DNA of 64,000 nucleotides, taken from positions 2,699,501 through 2,763,500 of the forward strand of contig NZ_CP117969.2 in the NCBI RefSeq assembly GCF_028743515.2, read 5' to 3'. Under the pieces are notes generated by a model. The model saw nothing but the letters and a program-made list of their open reading frames with translations, searched no databases and had not been told where the DNA came from. Source of the DNA: Imtechella halotolerans. Its GTDB lineage: Bacteria > Bacteroidota > Bacteroidia > Flavobacteriales > Flavobacteriaceae. This document shows, in pieces, positions 42,998 through 51,726 of the stretch (positions within the stretch are counted from its first letter, which is position 1; each line of letters opens with the position of its first letter). Made by a program: the position numbers and the translations under genes.

Positions 42998-43005
42998 TAC
43001 TTTTG
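42998..43005 (+). promoter_or_regulatory. Bacteroidota -7 promoter element (TACTTTTG) for the GntR gene
   Basis: TACTTTTG matches TAnnTTTG and lies 22 bases before the chosen GntR start. No operator copy is close to it, so the regulator may not repress itself through this promoter. Confidence 0.5.
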
Positions 43006-43027
43006 TACCCAAGAAGATACGCCAAAA

Positions 43028-43747
43028 ATGAAAGCCAAATTAGAAAAAATAGAACCTATAGATAACCTATCATTGGTTGATAAAGTAGAAGCGCGTATAC
43101 TCGCTTTTTTCAAAGAAAATGGACTCCGTCCTGGTGATGCAATTCCAAAGGAATTAGAATTTGCAGAATCACTTGGAGTAAGCAGAACTGTTGTAAGGGA
43201 AGCTTTACTTCGCTTGCGAACTTTAGGATTAGTTGAATCTAAGAAGCATAGAGGTATGATTCTTACTCAGCCTGATGTTGTTGGTAGTTTTGAACGAGTG
43301 CTCGATCCTACTATATTGGATGAATCAACTTTGAAAAATCTATTTGAACTGCGTCTAATTCTTGAGATGGGAATGGCTGATTTTCTATTTGAAAGGAAAA
43401 CTCAAAAGGACATGGACGAGTTAGAAGAAATAGTCACTTTTGAAGAAGATAATGTAAATAATGAGTCATTTTTTTCTCTAGATAAGGAAATTGCCTTTCA
43501 TGGAAAGCTTTATCAAATGTCAAACAATGAAACCTTGCAAAAATTTCACAAATTATTGTTGCCGGTTTTTGAATTTGTACATCGTGAAACTTCTGAAGAA
43601 TGGCGACAATTTAAGTACTCATCAGGTAAGTTTGTTACCCATCGTATGCTTATGGATAATATAAAAGTTGGAACGCCAGAAACATTTAGAAACGCTATGC
43701 GTAATCATTTGGAGCCTCATTTTGTGCGTACTTTTAAGAAGGCTTAA
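43028..43747 (+). CDS. GntR-family (FadR/FCD) transcriptional regulator of the sialic acid locus
   Basis: A 239-residue regulator. The N-terminal winged helix (about residues 10-80) shows GDAIPKELEFAESLGVSRT and VVREALLRLRTLGLVES. The C-terminal FCD domain is helical, with metal/ligand-binding His candidates in EIAFHGKLYQMS, THRMLMDNI and NHLEPHF. It is divergent from the epimerase operon. NanR-type regulators of this subfamily respond to sialic acid. It is the only regulator in the locus, so the four TATGTNATACATA sites are its likely targets. The start at MKAKLEKIEP leaves room for the TACTTTTG promoter element. Confidence 0.9.
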   Translation: MKAKLEKIEPIDNLSLVDKVEARILAFFKENGLRPGDAIPKELEFAESLGVSRTVVREALLRLRTLGLVESKKHRGMILTQPDVVGSFERVLDPTILDESTLKNLFELRLILEMGMADFLFERKTQKDMDELEEIVTFEEDNVNNESFFSLDKEIAFHGKLYQMSNNETLQKFHKLLLPVFEFVHRETSEEWRQFKYSSGKFVTHRMLMDNIKVGTPETFRNAMRNHLEPHFVRTFKKA

Positions 43748-43770
43748 TTGTAACAACTATTTTAAATATA

Positions 43771-43799
43771 AAAATGCCGTTTTCAATGACGGCATTTTT
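43771..43799 (+). terminator. Rho-independent terminator after the GntR gene
   Basis: A perfect AAAATGCCGT / ACGGCATTTT stem with an 8-base loop, 23 bases after the stop codon. Confidence 0.9.
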
Positions 43800-43807
43800 C
43801 ATAAGAG

Positions 43808-43843
43808 AAACCCCCGCTTCTTTTTTAGGAGTCGGGGGTTTTT
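43808..43843 (+). terminator. Second tandem terminator
   Basis: An AAACCCCCG / CGGGGGTTT stem is followed by T residues. With the preceding hairpin it separates the GntR gene from the convergent SusD gene. Confidence 0.8.
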
Positions 43844-43915
43844 CAAGAATACTATAACTAATTTAAATGTGAAGAAAAGAAAGCATGATAAACATAGGTA
43901 TTCTTGATTTTATTG

Positions 43916-45409
43916 TTAGTTCTCATAGCCTTCAGTTTGCTCAAGAATGGGATCTTTTGCAATCATACTTTCGGATATAGGGTAATATATTTTATGTGAG
44001 TCAGATGCGTTTAAAGTTGGAATTTCATCATAAACATAATTACCACCGGCTCGTACTAAATCCCACCAACGTTTACCTTCTCCAATAAATTCCTTTAATC
44101 GTTCATTTAAAATGTGATTAGTGTTTTCAGTTTTGGAGCCATTAGTGAATTGGTACCCTGGGAAATTTGCGCCATATGCTCTTTGTCTAACTGCATTAAT
44201 TTCCGCTGATGGATCCTCATTAAGGTGATTTTTGGCTTCTGCCAATAATAATAGGACATCTGCATAACGGTAAATGGGGATATTGTTATAATTTTCACGC
44301 AACCCGTCACTGCCTACATTTCCTAGAAACTTTGTAAGGATAGCACCAACATAACCATTATTGTCAAATGGAATGTGTCCTGCATTATTTGTGTAAATAC
44401 GGATAAAATTTCCTCTTCGAGCATCATTTGTGTCGTCAATTAGACTTAATATTTTTTCAGAAGGTCCATATCTATTACCGCCGTTTACGACAAAATCAAT
44501 TAATGTTGTGCCATTGGCATCCCATAACCCACCTGTTGTTTCGTTATGAATGTCGACAGCTCTCGATGTGAAGTTAGAATAGAAATTACTGGCTTGTCCT
44601 CTTTGGTAGTCAATTGTAAATATAAATTCATTGTTAGACTCATTATCGGCTCCCCATAAGTTAGTATATGGGACTAATGAGAATCCAGATATTGATTCTA
44701 ATGCTATTTTGGCTTGCAGAAAGTCTGTTTCTCCTGAACCTAAAACCACTCCTGACCATAAGTATGCTTCCCCTTTTAAGGTTAATGTTGCCGCCTTTGA
44801 CCAATAGATTTTTGTATTTAGCCATAGATTATTGTCATTTCCAAAATAGTCTAACGATTGTTCTAGATCTGACTTGATTTGTGTCATCACTTCTGTTTTT
44901 GGTGAACGTGGTTTTTGTAAGGCTAATATATCTACTCCATTAATAGGTTCTGTTGTAATAGGTATATCGCCCCAAGCTTTTAGCATGGAAAAATAAATAT
45001 AGGCTCTGATTCCATAAACTTGGCCTAGAAGGTGATTCTTTTCATTTTCATTTTTGAATGTTACTTTTGGGGCATTTTTTATGAAATCATTAATGTAGTG
45101 CATTAATTTGTAAAATTGTGCCCAATCTGTAAAAGGAGCATTGCTAACGTTGATATTATTATCAATTAAATTTAAGTCAGATGGGCTTTCTAAGGTCGGC
45201 CCTCCCCAAATATCAGAACGTAATTCTCCCATTCTCCATAAAGTGTAGTTATAGTTTCTGATAGTACTATAAATACCAACATGAGCTGAGCGTACAGCCT
45301 CTTCTGTATCCCAAAATCCATTATATGTAAGCGAACTTTCAGGTTTTAAATCTATATCACATCCTATGAATAGAATAAAAGATGTTATTATTAAAATATA
45401 CTTTTTCAT
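43916..45409 (-). CDS. SusD/RagB-like lipoprotein of the sialic acid locus
   Basis: A 497-residue lipoprotein with a lipobox ending FIGC. SusD features include the VRSAHVGIYSTIRNYNY and GQVYGIRAYIYFSMLKAWGD helices and the C-terminal NERLKEFIGEGKRWWDLVR motif. It would sit as a lid on the SusC channel encoded 19 bases upstream and bind sialylated or related oligosaccharides at the cell surface. Ligand assignment rests on the surrounding genes only. Confidence 0.93.
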   Translation of the reverse strand: MKKYILIITSFILFIGCDIDLKPESSLTYNGFWDTEEAVRSAHVGIYSTIRNYNYTLWRMGELRSDIWGGPTLESPSDLNLIDNNINVSNAPFTDWAQFYKLMHYINDFIKNAPKVTFKNENEKNHLLGQVYGIRAYIYFSMLKAWGDIPITTEPINGVDILALQKPRSPKTEVMTQIKSDLEQSLDYFGNDNNLWLNTKIYWSKAATLTLKGEAYLWSGVVLGSGETDFLQAKIALESISGFSLVPYTNLWGADNESNNEFIFTIDYQRGQASNFYSNFTSRAVDIHNETTGGLWDANGTTLIDFVVNGGNRYGPSEKILSLIDDTNDARRGNFIRIYTNNAGHIPFDNNGYVGAILTKFLGNVGSDGLRENYNNIPIYRYADVLLLLAEAKNHLNEDPSAEINAVRQRAYGANFPGYQFTNGSKTENTNHILNERLKEFIGEGKRWWDLVRAGGNYVYDEIPTLNASDSHKIYYPISESMIAKDPILEQTEGYEN

Positions 45410-45428
45410 CTGCTTTGATTTTTAACGA

Positions 45429-48400
45429 TTAGAATGTTAAACTAAGCCCAAGTGTAAATGTTTTAGGCAAAGGAAATCTACCGATATCTCTTCCAATATA
45501 TTGCCCTTCATTTGGGTTGTCGGATAAAGCGGGTTCAGGAGAACTTCCGGTAAATTTTGTAAAATACTTCAAATTCGATCCAGTTATGTAAAGTCTTATA
45601 GTGTTGAAATAGTTATTAAGAAGCTCGTCATTAAGTGTGTAGCTCAATGTTACTTCTCTTAATGCCAAGTAATCCCCTTTTTCCCAAAGTCTTGAACTTC
45701 CTGATGTTAAGGAACCTTGATCACCACCACCAGCTAAATGATTGCGTTGCTGATCAACTAAATCAAATCTTGGTATATTTGAGGTAGTGTTTTCTGGTGT
45801 CCAAGAATCACGAATTTCAATTGGTCCGTTTTGATTGCCTTGAGTTTGAGCTATTCCTTTTATTCTACGTCCATTGGCTAGGTAGTGCCCTACAGCATAG
45901 TCTGTTTTTACATAAAGGTTAAAGTTTTTGATAGAAAGGTCAGAAGTTAATCCTCCTATGAAATCTGGAGTTGTCCTACCAATTACAACGCGGTCACGGT
46001 AATCAATTATGTTATCTCCATTTAGGTCTTTCCAGCGAGAATCTCCTAGAAATCTGGTATCCTTTCGATAAGCAAAATCTACAATTCTGCCAGCATCTGC
46101 GTCAATCTGGTCTTGTGTTTGATAGACACCATCAAAAACATAGGCTGTAATAAGGTCATAACCATTACGCTTGCCTTCTTGAAGACCTCCAACATATTTA
46201 GTTTCTCCTGTTGCCGGGTCATATATTTCCGTCCCATCTTGCCTATTGTTAGTTACTCCATTATTTGGAAGTGTTTTAGCGTAATTTTTTACAGTAAAAA
46301 ATGTACCGCCAATATTCCATTTTATGTCGTCATTGGCAATTGCTTTCACGTTAAATTCTAATTCTAATCCCTTATTACGTAATGTGCCGTTATTTGTTGT
46401 AATACTAGTAAAGCCAGTCCAAAGTGGTAATGTTAAATTGGAGTGTTTATCTATAACATCTCTTATAAAATAGTCCGCTATAATTGTAGCTCTATTGTTA
46501 AATAATCCAAGGTCTACCCCAAAATTAAGGGTTGTCGATCGCTCCCATTTTAAATCCAATAAAGGTAATCCTGTATTTGCATATCCTGTTTGGGAATTGT
46601 AAACTTGCATCTGTCCATAAACTCCATAAGTTCCGAAGTTTGAAAGCGTTTCAATATTACCATTTACACCATAGCTGATACGTGGTTTTAAGCTGTTAAT
46701 AAATTGATTAATAGAAGACTCCTTGTAAAATGATTCGTTATGAACATTCCATCCGGAAGATATGCCGGGGAAGAAATCATATTTTTCATTACCTAATCGG
46801 GAGGTTCCATCCTTTCTAAAAGTCAAGCCAAATAAGTACTTATTATCAAAATCGTAATTGAGTTGCCCAAAATATGAGTTAATGGCGTAAGAAGTCTTAC
46901 TTGATGATGGAAGGTTTTCAATTTCCGGGCCAACATTCATAGTGTATATAAGATCTGTTGGCGAAAGACGAGTTGAAGCATTTAAGTTGAAACGATTCTC
47001 TCTAAAGTATTCATGACCAACTAAAGCGTTTAGATTATGTTTGTTTAGGAAATTCTTTTTATAACTAATGACTGATGTTATCTGATTTCTTAATATTCTG
47101 TCGTAATTCGCAAAAGCCACTCGGGCGGTATTTAAGGATCCAGAATTTAGATAAGCTTTGTTAAAACCTTCGTCTGTATTATTAACTGAAAAGTAACTTC
47201 CACGAACCATATAGTTGAAATTTGGTAAAAATTTCCAATCGAACTGGACGGAAGATGTAATTCTCTGTTCTAAATTTGTTCTTACAAATTTATCTCTATA
47301 ATAGAGAGGGTTTCCAAAGCCGAGATAAGTGCCGGGTTGTAATTCATTAGAGAGGCTTCCATCAAGATTGTTATTGTAAATTCTAGAAGTTGGTGCTATA
47401 CCGGCATTACGTTGGAAAATATTATAAATATTGTCAAATGGTTTGTTGAAATTTGAATGTGCATAAACAATGTTCGCTGTGGATTTGAAATTATCAGTTA
47501 TATTGTATGAAGCAGACAGAGTTCCTGAATAGCGCTTAAAATGCGAGCCAAATACCAAGCCTTTATCATCTAAGTAGCCTAATCCTAAGTAGTAATTTCC
47601 TTTGTCATTTCCGCCATCAAAAGATAGGGTATAATCATTTGTATAGCTGTTTTGATAGATTAAATCAGACATTTTATTTTCTTGGAAAATAAGTGCTGTG
47701 CCTGGGTTAACTGGGTCATCAATAGTTTGCCAACCAGGGTAGTTTAGTAAATGTCGGTTGGAATCATTCAGTATCATTGTGGTATAAATCGAATTAGTTG
47801 TATTATTTCCTGTAGCGGCTGCGTTATTGCCTGTTAGGAATTGATTTAGCCAGTTTGTACCTCTTACCATTTGAGAGTTTTTTACGGCCATACGGTTGAA
47901 TTTCACGTAATCAGCCGCCCCTAAATATTGCATAGGATCTTCTCTCCTTTTGTTAATGCTAAGTTTGCTCTTGAAACTTATGTTTGACCTACCAGATTTT
48001 CCTTTTTTAGTTGAAATGAGAACTACTCCATTAGCTGCTCTCGCTCCATATATAGCTGTTGAAGCAGCATCTTTTAGGACTTCTATTGATTCTATGTCAT
48101 CAGAGTTTAAAGCAAAGAAACTACCAGGTACCCCATCTATAAGAATTAGGGGAGATCCATTTCCTCCCCATTGTGTACCTCCTCTTAGAACAAGAACAGG
48201 TGTCGCTCCAGGTTGTCCTGTTGATTGTGTAACCTGTAAACCTGCAATTGTACCTTGAAGTGATGTTGCTACATTAGAACGGCTTGCACTCTCGAGTACT
48301 TTGGTGTTTAGTTTTGAAACAGATGTAGCCATAGTATTTCTTTGTTGTGTGGCGTAACCGGTTACTACTACCTCATCTAAAGCATTGAATTCTTCCTGTA

Positions 48401-48689
48401 GTATTACATTAATAATGGTTTGGTTTTCTACAAGGATGTTTTGTGTTGCAAATCCAACGAAGCTAATAATTAGTGTTGCTCCTTTTGGGGCTTCAATTGA
48501 AAAGTTTCCGTCGAAATCGGTTTGGGTCCCTTTAGAAGTTCCTTTTATGAGGATGGTGGCGCCCATCAAAGGAATTTGGTCTGAAGCCGAAGTGACTGTG
48601 CCGGTAATTATCCTATCCTGTGCATTTCCTATTAAGGGAATCCATAGGAGTAGTACCGTCATTGCGTACATGATGTAACTCTTTTTCAT
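45429..48689 (-). CDS. SusC/RagA-like TonB receptor of the sialic acid locus
   Basis: A 1086-residue outer-membrane importer. A signal peptide (to about GNAQ) is followed by the carboxypeptidase-like domain (DRIITGTVTSASDQIPL), a TonB-box region (LDEVVVTGYATQ), a plug with LRGGTQWGGNGSPLILIDG and IYGARAANGVVLISTKKG, and a barrel ending FTLGLSLTF. It is intact, unlike the other SusC gene in this window. Its promoter carries operator site C, which ties it to the sialic acid regulon. It probably imports glycan pieces or free sialic acid, as NanO does. Confidence 0.93.
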   Translation of the reverse strand: MKKSYIMYAMTVLLLWIPLIGNAQDRIITGTVTSASDQIPLMGATILIKGTSKGTQTDFDGNFSIEAPKGATLIISFVGFATQNILVENQTIINVILQEEFNALDEVVVTGYATQQRNTMATSVSKLNTKVLESASRSNVATSLQGTIAGLQVTQSTGQPGATPVLVLRGGTQWGGNGSPLILIDGVPGSFFALNSDDIESIEVLKDAASTAIYGARAANGVVLISTKKGKSGRSNISFKSKLSINKRREDPMQYLGAADYVKFNRMAVKNSQMVRGTNWLNQFLTGNNAAATGNNTTNSIYTTMILNDSNRHLLNYPGWQTIDDPVNPGTALIFQENKMSDLIYQNSYTNDYTLSFDGGNDKGNYYLGLGYLDDKGLVFGSHFKRYSGTLSASYNITDNFKSTANIVYAHSNFNKPFDNIYNIFQRNAGIAPTSRIYNNNLDGSLSNELQPGTYLGFGNPLYYRDKFVRTNLEQRITSSVQFDWKFLPNFNYMVRGSYFSVNNTDEGFNKAYLNSGSLNTARVAFANYDRILRNQITSVISYKKNFLNKHNLNALVGHEYFRENRFNLNASTRLSPTDLIYTMNVGPEIENLPSSSKTSYAINSYFGQLNYDFDNKYLFGLTFRKDGTSRLGNEKYDFFPGISSGWNVHNESFYKESSINQFINSLKPRISYGVNGNIETLSNFGTYGVYGQMQVYNSQTGYANTGLPLLDLKWERSTTLNFGVDLGLFNNRATIIADYFIRDVIDKHSNLTLPLWTGFTSITTNNGTLRNKGLELEFNVKAIANDDIKWNIGGTFFTVKNYAKTLPNNGVTNNRQDGTEIYDPATGETKYVGGLQEGKRNGYDLITAYVFDGVYQTQDQIDADAGRIVDFAYRKDTRFLGDSRWKDLNGDNIIDYRDRVVIGRTTPDFIGGLTSDLSIKNFNLYVKTDYAVGHYLANGRRIKGIAQTQGNQNGPIEIRDSWTPENTTSNIPRFDLVDQQRNHLAGGGDQGSLTSGSSRLWEKGDYLALREVTLSYTLNDELLNNYFNTIRLYITGSNLKYFTKFTGSSPEPALSDNPNEGQYIGRDIGRFPLPKTFTLGLSLTF

Positions 48690-48726
48690 GACTAGTGTTG
48701 TTTTTGGATTAGTTAATTAATTGTAT

Positions 48727-48772
48727 TATGTATAACATAAATCAAATGTATTAAAAAAAATATTAAATCCAA
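48727..48772 (-). promoter_or_regulatory. Promoter and GntR-type operator (site C) for the susCD pair
   Basis: On the minus strand TTGG (48772-48769) and TACATTTG (48750-48743) are about 18 bases apart. Three bases after the -7 element lies the TATGTTATACATA palindrome (48739-48727), identical to site B and flanked by perfect extra A/T symmetry. Confidence 0.75.
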
Positions 48773-48857
48773 TAAAAATTATTATTTCACAGTTATTTAG
48801 GTATTTACTTGAGTGATATTATGGTATTTTTACTGTATAAAATAGAGCTATTGGCAA

Positions 48858-48870
48858 TATGTCATACATA
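48858..48870 (+). promoter_or_regulatory. GntR-type operator (site D) before the mutarotase-symporter gene
   Basis: TATGTCATACATA is a fourth copy of the palindrome, 48 bases before the ATG at 48918. A TATATTTT stretch (48883-48890) could be the -7 element; the site would then lie just upstream of it, a different geometry from sites A to C. Confidence 0.65.
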
Positions 48871-48917
48871 TTAATTTTTTTTTATATTTTTACAGCAAAC
48901 ATAAATTTCTGCTTATC

Positions 48918-51617
48918 ATGATGTTTAGAAGATTGGTTTTCAGTGTAGCTATTCTGTTGTTATCTTCCGGGTTTTTAGTAGCTCAAGAAGGAAGAACTTT
49001 AATTTCGTGGGAAAATAGGGCTTCATTGCCAACAGATCTTGGGATTAATGGAGCCTTCATTGGGCAACATAATGGCGTAATATTAATTGCAGGAGGTGCC
49101 AATTTTCCAAATAAACCTGTGTGGGAGGGGGGGCAAAAACAATGGTATAATACTATTTATGCACTTAGTAAAGACGGAAAAGGTAATTGGGAAGTAATTA
49201 GTTCCGTTCAAAAGTTGCCTAAACCACTTGCCTATGGTGTGGCAGTGAGTACGCTACATGGCGTACTATGTGTTGGAGGTGAATCTGTGGATGGATTTTC
49301 TAATGCTGCATTTTTGTTGAAATGGGATTCTAAGACTAAACAGGTTAAGATACAATTATTGCCAGAAATGCCATATCCACTTGCTCATATGGGAGGTGAC
49401 GTGGTCGGTGATAAATTATATCTTGTTGGTGGTCAGAAGAAACCAGGAGGTAATTCAACGGATTCATTTCTTTCTTTAACATTATCTTCTGATCTTGAAA
49501 CACATGCATATCGTTGGGAAAAATTAGTCAACTTTGAAGGTGCTCCACGAATTCAACCTGTGGTAGTTTCACAAAATGATGGTAAAGAAGATTTATTATA
49601 TGTTTTTAGTGGAGCTAAAGTGGATCCAAATACCAAGCCTTCTTATGAAATGTTAACTGATGTCTATGCATATAGTAGCAAAAAGAAACAGTGGTTTAAA
49701 AAAAATCCAATTCCAAATAATGAAACTCCAGGCATAACCGGTGGCTATGTTGCTGCTGCTCCTGCATATAAGACAGGTGATGCTCATATAGTCATATTAG
49801 GTGGTGCAGGAGGGCCAAAACAATATTTATATGAACGATTAGCTATTGAGGACCAGATATCACAAATAGATGATCAACAAAAGGAAAACATAACTTCTCT
49901 ACGTAATAAACAAAATGAGCTTTTAAAGAAAACTTCCTTTTCAAATACTGTTTGGGCATATCACACTATTACCGATACTTGGGTAAAGAGAGGGGATCTA
50001 CCTTTTGAAACCCCAGTTGTTACTACGGCCATAATGTATAAAAATGAAGTAGTTCTCGCCGGAGGAGAAGTTAGCCCAGGTGTTCGTACCAATGCCATTT
50101 ATGTGGGTCATATAGATCCCTATAAACCTTCTTTTGGATGGGCGAATTATTTAACTTTGGGAGTGTATTTAAGTCTGATGATTCTAATGGGTTGGTATTT
50201 TTCCAGAAGAAACAAAAGTACAGATGATTATTTTTTAGGAGGAGGGCGTATACCATGGTGGGCAGCAGGTTTGAGTATATATGCAACCATGTTGAGTGCC
50301 ATTACATATTTATCACAACCTGCATTAGCATATGCCTTCGATTGGCAGGCATATTTAGGGTATTTTACTGTTTTACTTATTGTACCAATTGTCATTACAT
50401 TTTACCTGCCTTTTTTTAGAAGATTAAAAATAACTACAGCTTATGAGTATTTAGAAAAACGATTCCACATAGTTGTCCGGGTTTTTGGTAGCGCATCATT
50501 CGTGTTGTTTCAATTAGCTCGAATGGGTATAGTTGTTTATTTGCCAGCATTAGCCATATCCACTGTTACAGGAATCGATATTTATATGGCAATTATCCTT
50601 ATGGGTTTATTGGCAATTCTTTATACAGTAATGGGGGGTATTGAAGCTGTAATTTGGACGGATGTGATTCAAGTTATTGTCTTAATAGCTGGGTTGATCA
50701 TTGGATTAATATATATAGGGACCTCAATAGGTGATGTTGGTTATATTTTCGAAACAGCTTGGAAAGACAGTAAGCTTCAACTTTTTGATTTTCGACTTAG
50801 TTCAACAGAGGTAGTTACTTGGTCACTTTTTTTAGGATCATTTGCATTAAATTTTGCTCCATATACAACGGATCAAGCTGTTGTGCAGAGGTATTTAACA
50901 ACTTCTGATGAAAAACAAGCACGAAAAAGTATTTGGATGAATGGAATAATTACAATTCCAGCGGGATTATTGATATTTTCAATGGGAACATTTTTATATG
51001 TTTATTTTAAAGAACATCCTGATTTTCTTTCAGTAGGAATGCAAAATGACGGTGTTTTTCCATTGTTTATTGCTGATCATTTACCACCAGGTATAGCTGG
51101 TTTAGTTATTGCGGGAATTTATTCGGCTTCCATGTCAAGTTTGGATAGCAGTATGCACAGTATTTCTACAGTTTTTACTGTTGATTATTTTAAGCGATTT
51201 TCTTCTAAATACTCAGAGATAAAAGGACTTAAGATTGCTAAGTGGGTGACTATAGTAGTAGGTATTTTAGGTACAGGTATTGCTTGTTTAATGGCAACTT
51301 ATCCGGTAACATCTCTTTTCTTCTTTTTTCAAGAAGTGGTTGGACTTTTTGGGAGTGCTTTAGCCGGAATTTTTATCCTCGGAATTTTTCTTAAAAGGTC
51401 AAATTGGGTGGGGGCTCTTTCTGGAGCGTTAATGAGTGTAATTGTACTGATATTTATTAAATATTACACCCCTTTAAACTTCTATATATATCCTTTGATT
51501 GCCATTCCTGTTTGTGTGATAGGTGGATATATAATTAGTTTAATTACACCTCAATTCCGTACGCCAACTGAGGGTTTGGTGTATGGTAAGCATCTAAAAA
51601 ATAAGAGTAGTGAATAA
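48918..51617 (+). CDS. Kelch mutarotase-like domain fused to a sodium/solute symporter
   Basis: An 899-residue fusion. After a signal peptide (to about LVAQ), residues 25-395 form a kelch propeller of the cyclically permuted mutarotase type (NanM-like), with repeats such as GVILIAGGANFPNKP and DKLYLVGGQKKPGG. From about residue 405 there are some 13 membrane helices of the SSS family, with FSRRNKSTDDYFLGGGRIPWW and SMSSLDSSMHSIST as conserved blocks. The propeller would face the periplasm and turn alpha-sialic acid into the beta form or the reverse, next to the importer. It would replace separate NanM and NanT proteins. It is divergent from susC. Confidence 0.9.
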   Translation: MMFRRLVFSVAILLLSSGFLVAQEGRTLISWENRASLPTDLGINGAFIGQHNGVILIAGGANFPNKPVWEGGQKQWYNTIYALSKDGKGNWEVISSVQKLPKPLAYGVAVSTLHGVLCVGGESVDGFSNAAFLLKWDSKTKQVKIQLLPEMPYPLAHMGGDVVGDKLYLVGGQKKPGGNSTDSFLSLTLSSDLETHAYRWEKLVNFEGAPRIQPVVVSQNDGKEDLLYVFSGAKVDPNTKPSYEMLTDVYAYSSKKKQWFKKNPIPNNETPGITGGYVAAAPAYKTGDAHIVILGGAGGPKQYLYERLAIEDQISQIDDQQKENITSLRNKQNELLKKTSFSNTVWAYHTITDTWVKRGDLPFETPVVTTAIMYKNEVVLAGGEVSPGVRTNAIYVGHIDPYKPSFGWANYLTLGVYLSLMILMGWYFSRRNKSTDDYFLGGGRIPWWAAGLSIYATMLSAITYLSQPALAYAFDWQAYLGYFTVLLIVPIVITFYLPFFRRLKITTAYEYLEKRFHIVVRVFGSASFVLFQLARMGIVVYLPALAISTVTGIDIYMAIILMGLLAILYTVMGGIEAVIWTDVIQVIVLIAGLIIGLIYIGTSIGDVGYIFETAWKDSKLQLFDFRLSSTEVVTWSLFLGSFALNFAPYTTDQAVVQRYLTTSDEKQARKSIWMNGIITIPAGLLIFSMGTFLYVYFKEHPDFLSVGMQNDGVFPLFIADHLPPGIAGLVIAGIYSASMSSLDSSMHSISTVFTVDYFKRFSSKYSEIKGLKIAKWVTIVVGILGTGIACLMATYPVTSLFFFFQEVVGLFGSALAGIFILGIFLKRSNWVGALSGALMSVIVLIFIKYYTPLNFYIYPLIAIPVCVIGGYIISLITPQFRTPTEGLVYGKHLKNKSSE

Positions 51618-51726
51618 TATCGGAAAATATAAATATTATAGTACCTTAGCATTTGAAAACTATATGCACTAAAAAACAATTATTTCGAAATATATAGATT
51701 AGGAAACGAAAACAACACATATTACC

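Noticed and set aside
42947-43027. Longer N-terminus for the GntR regulator
   Set aside because: It would cover the TACTTTTG promoter element; the winged helix begins properly after the ATG at 43028.
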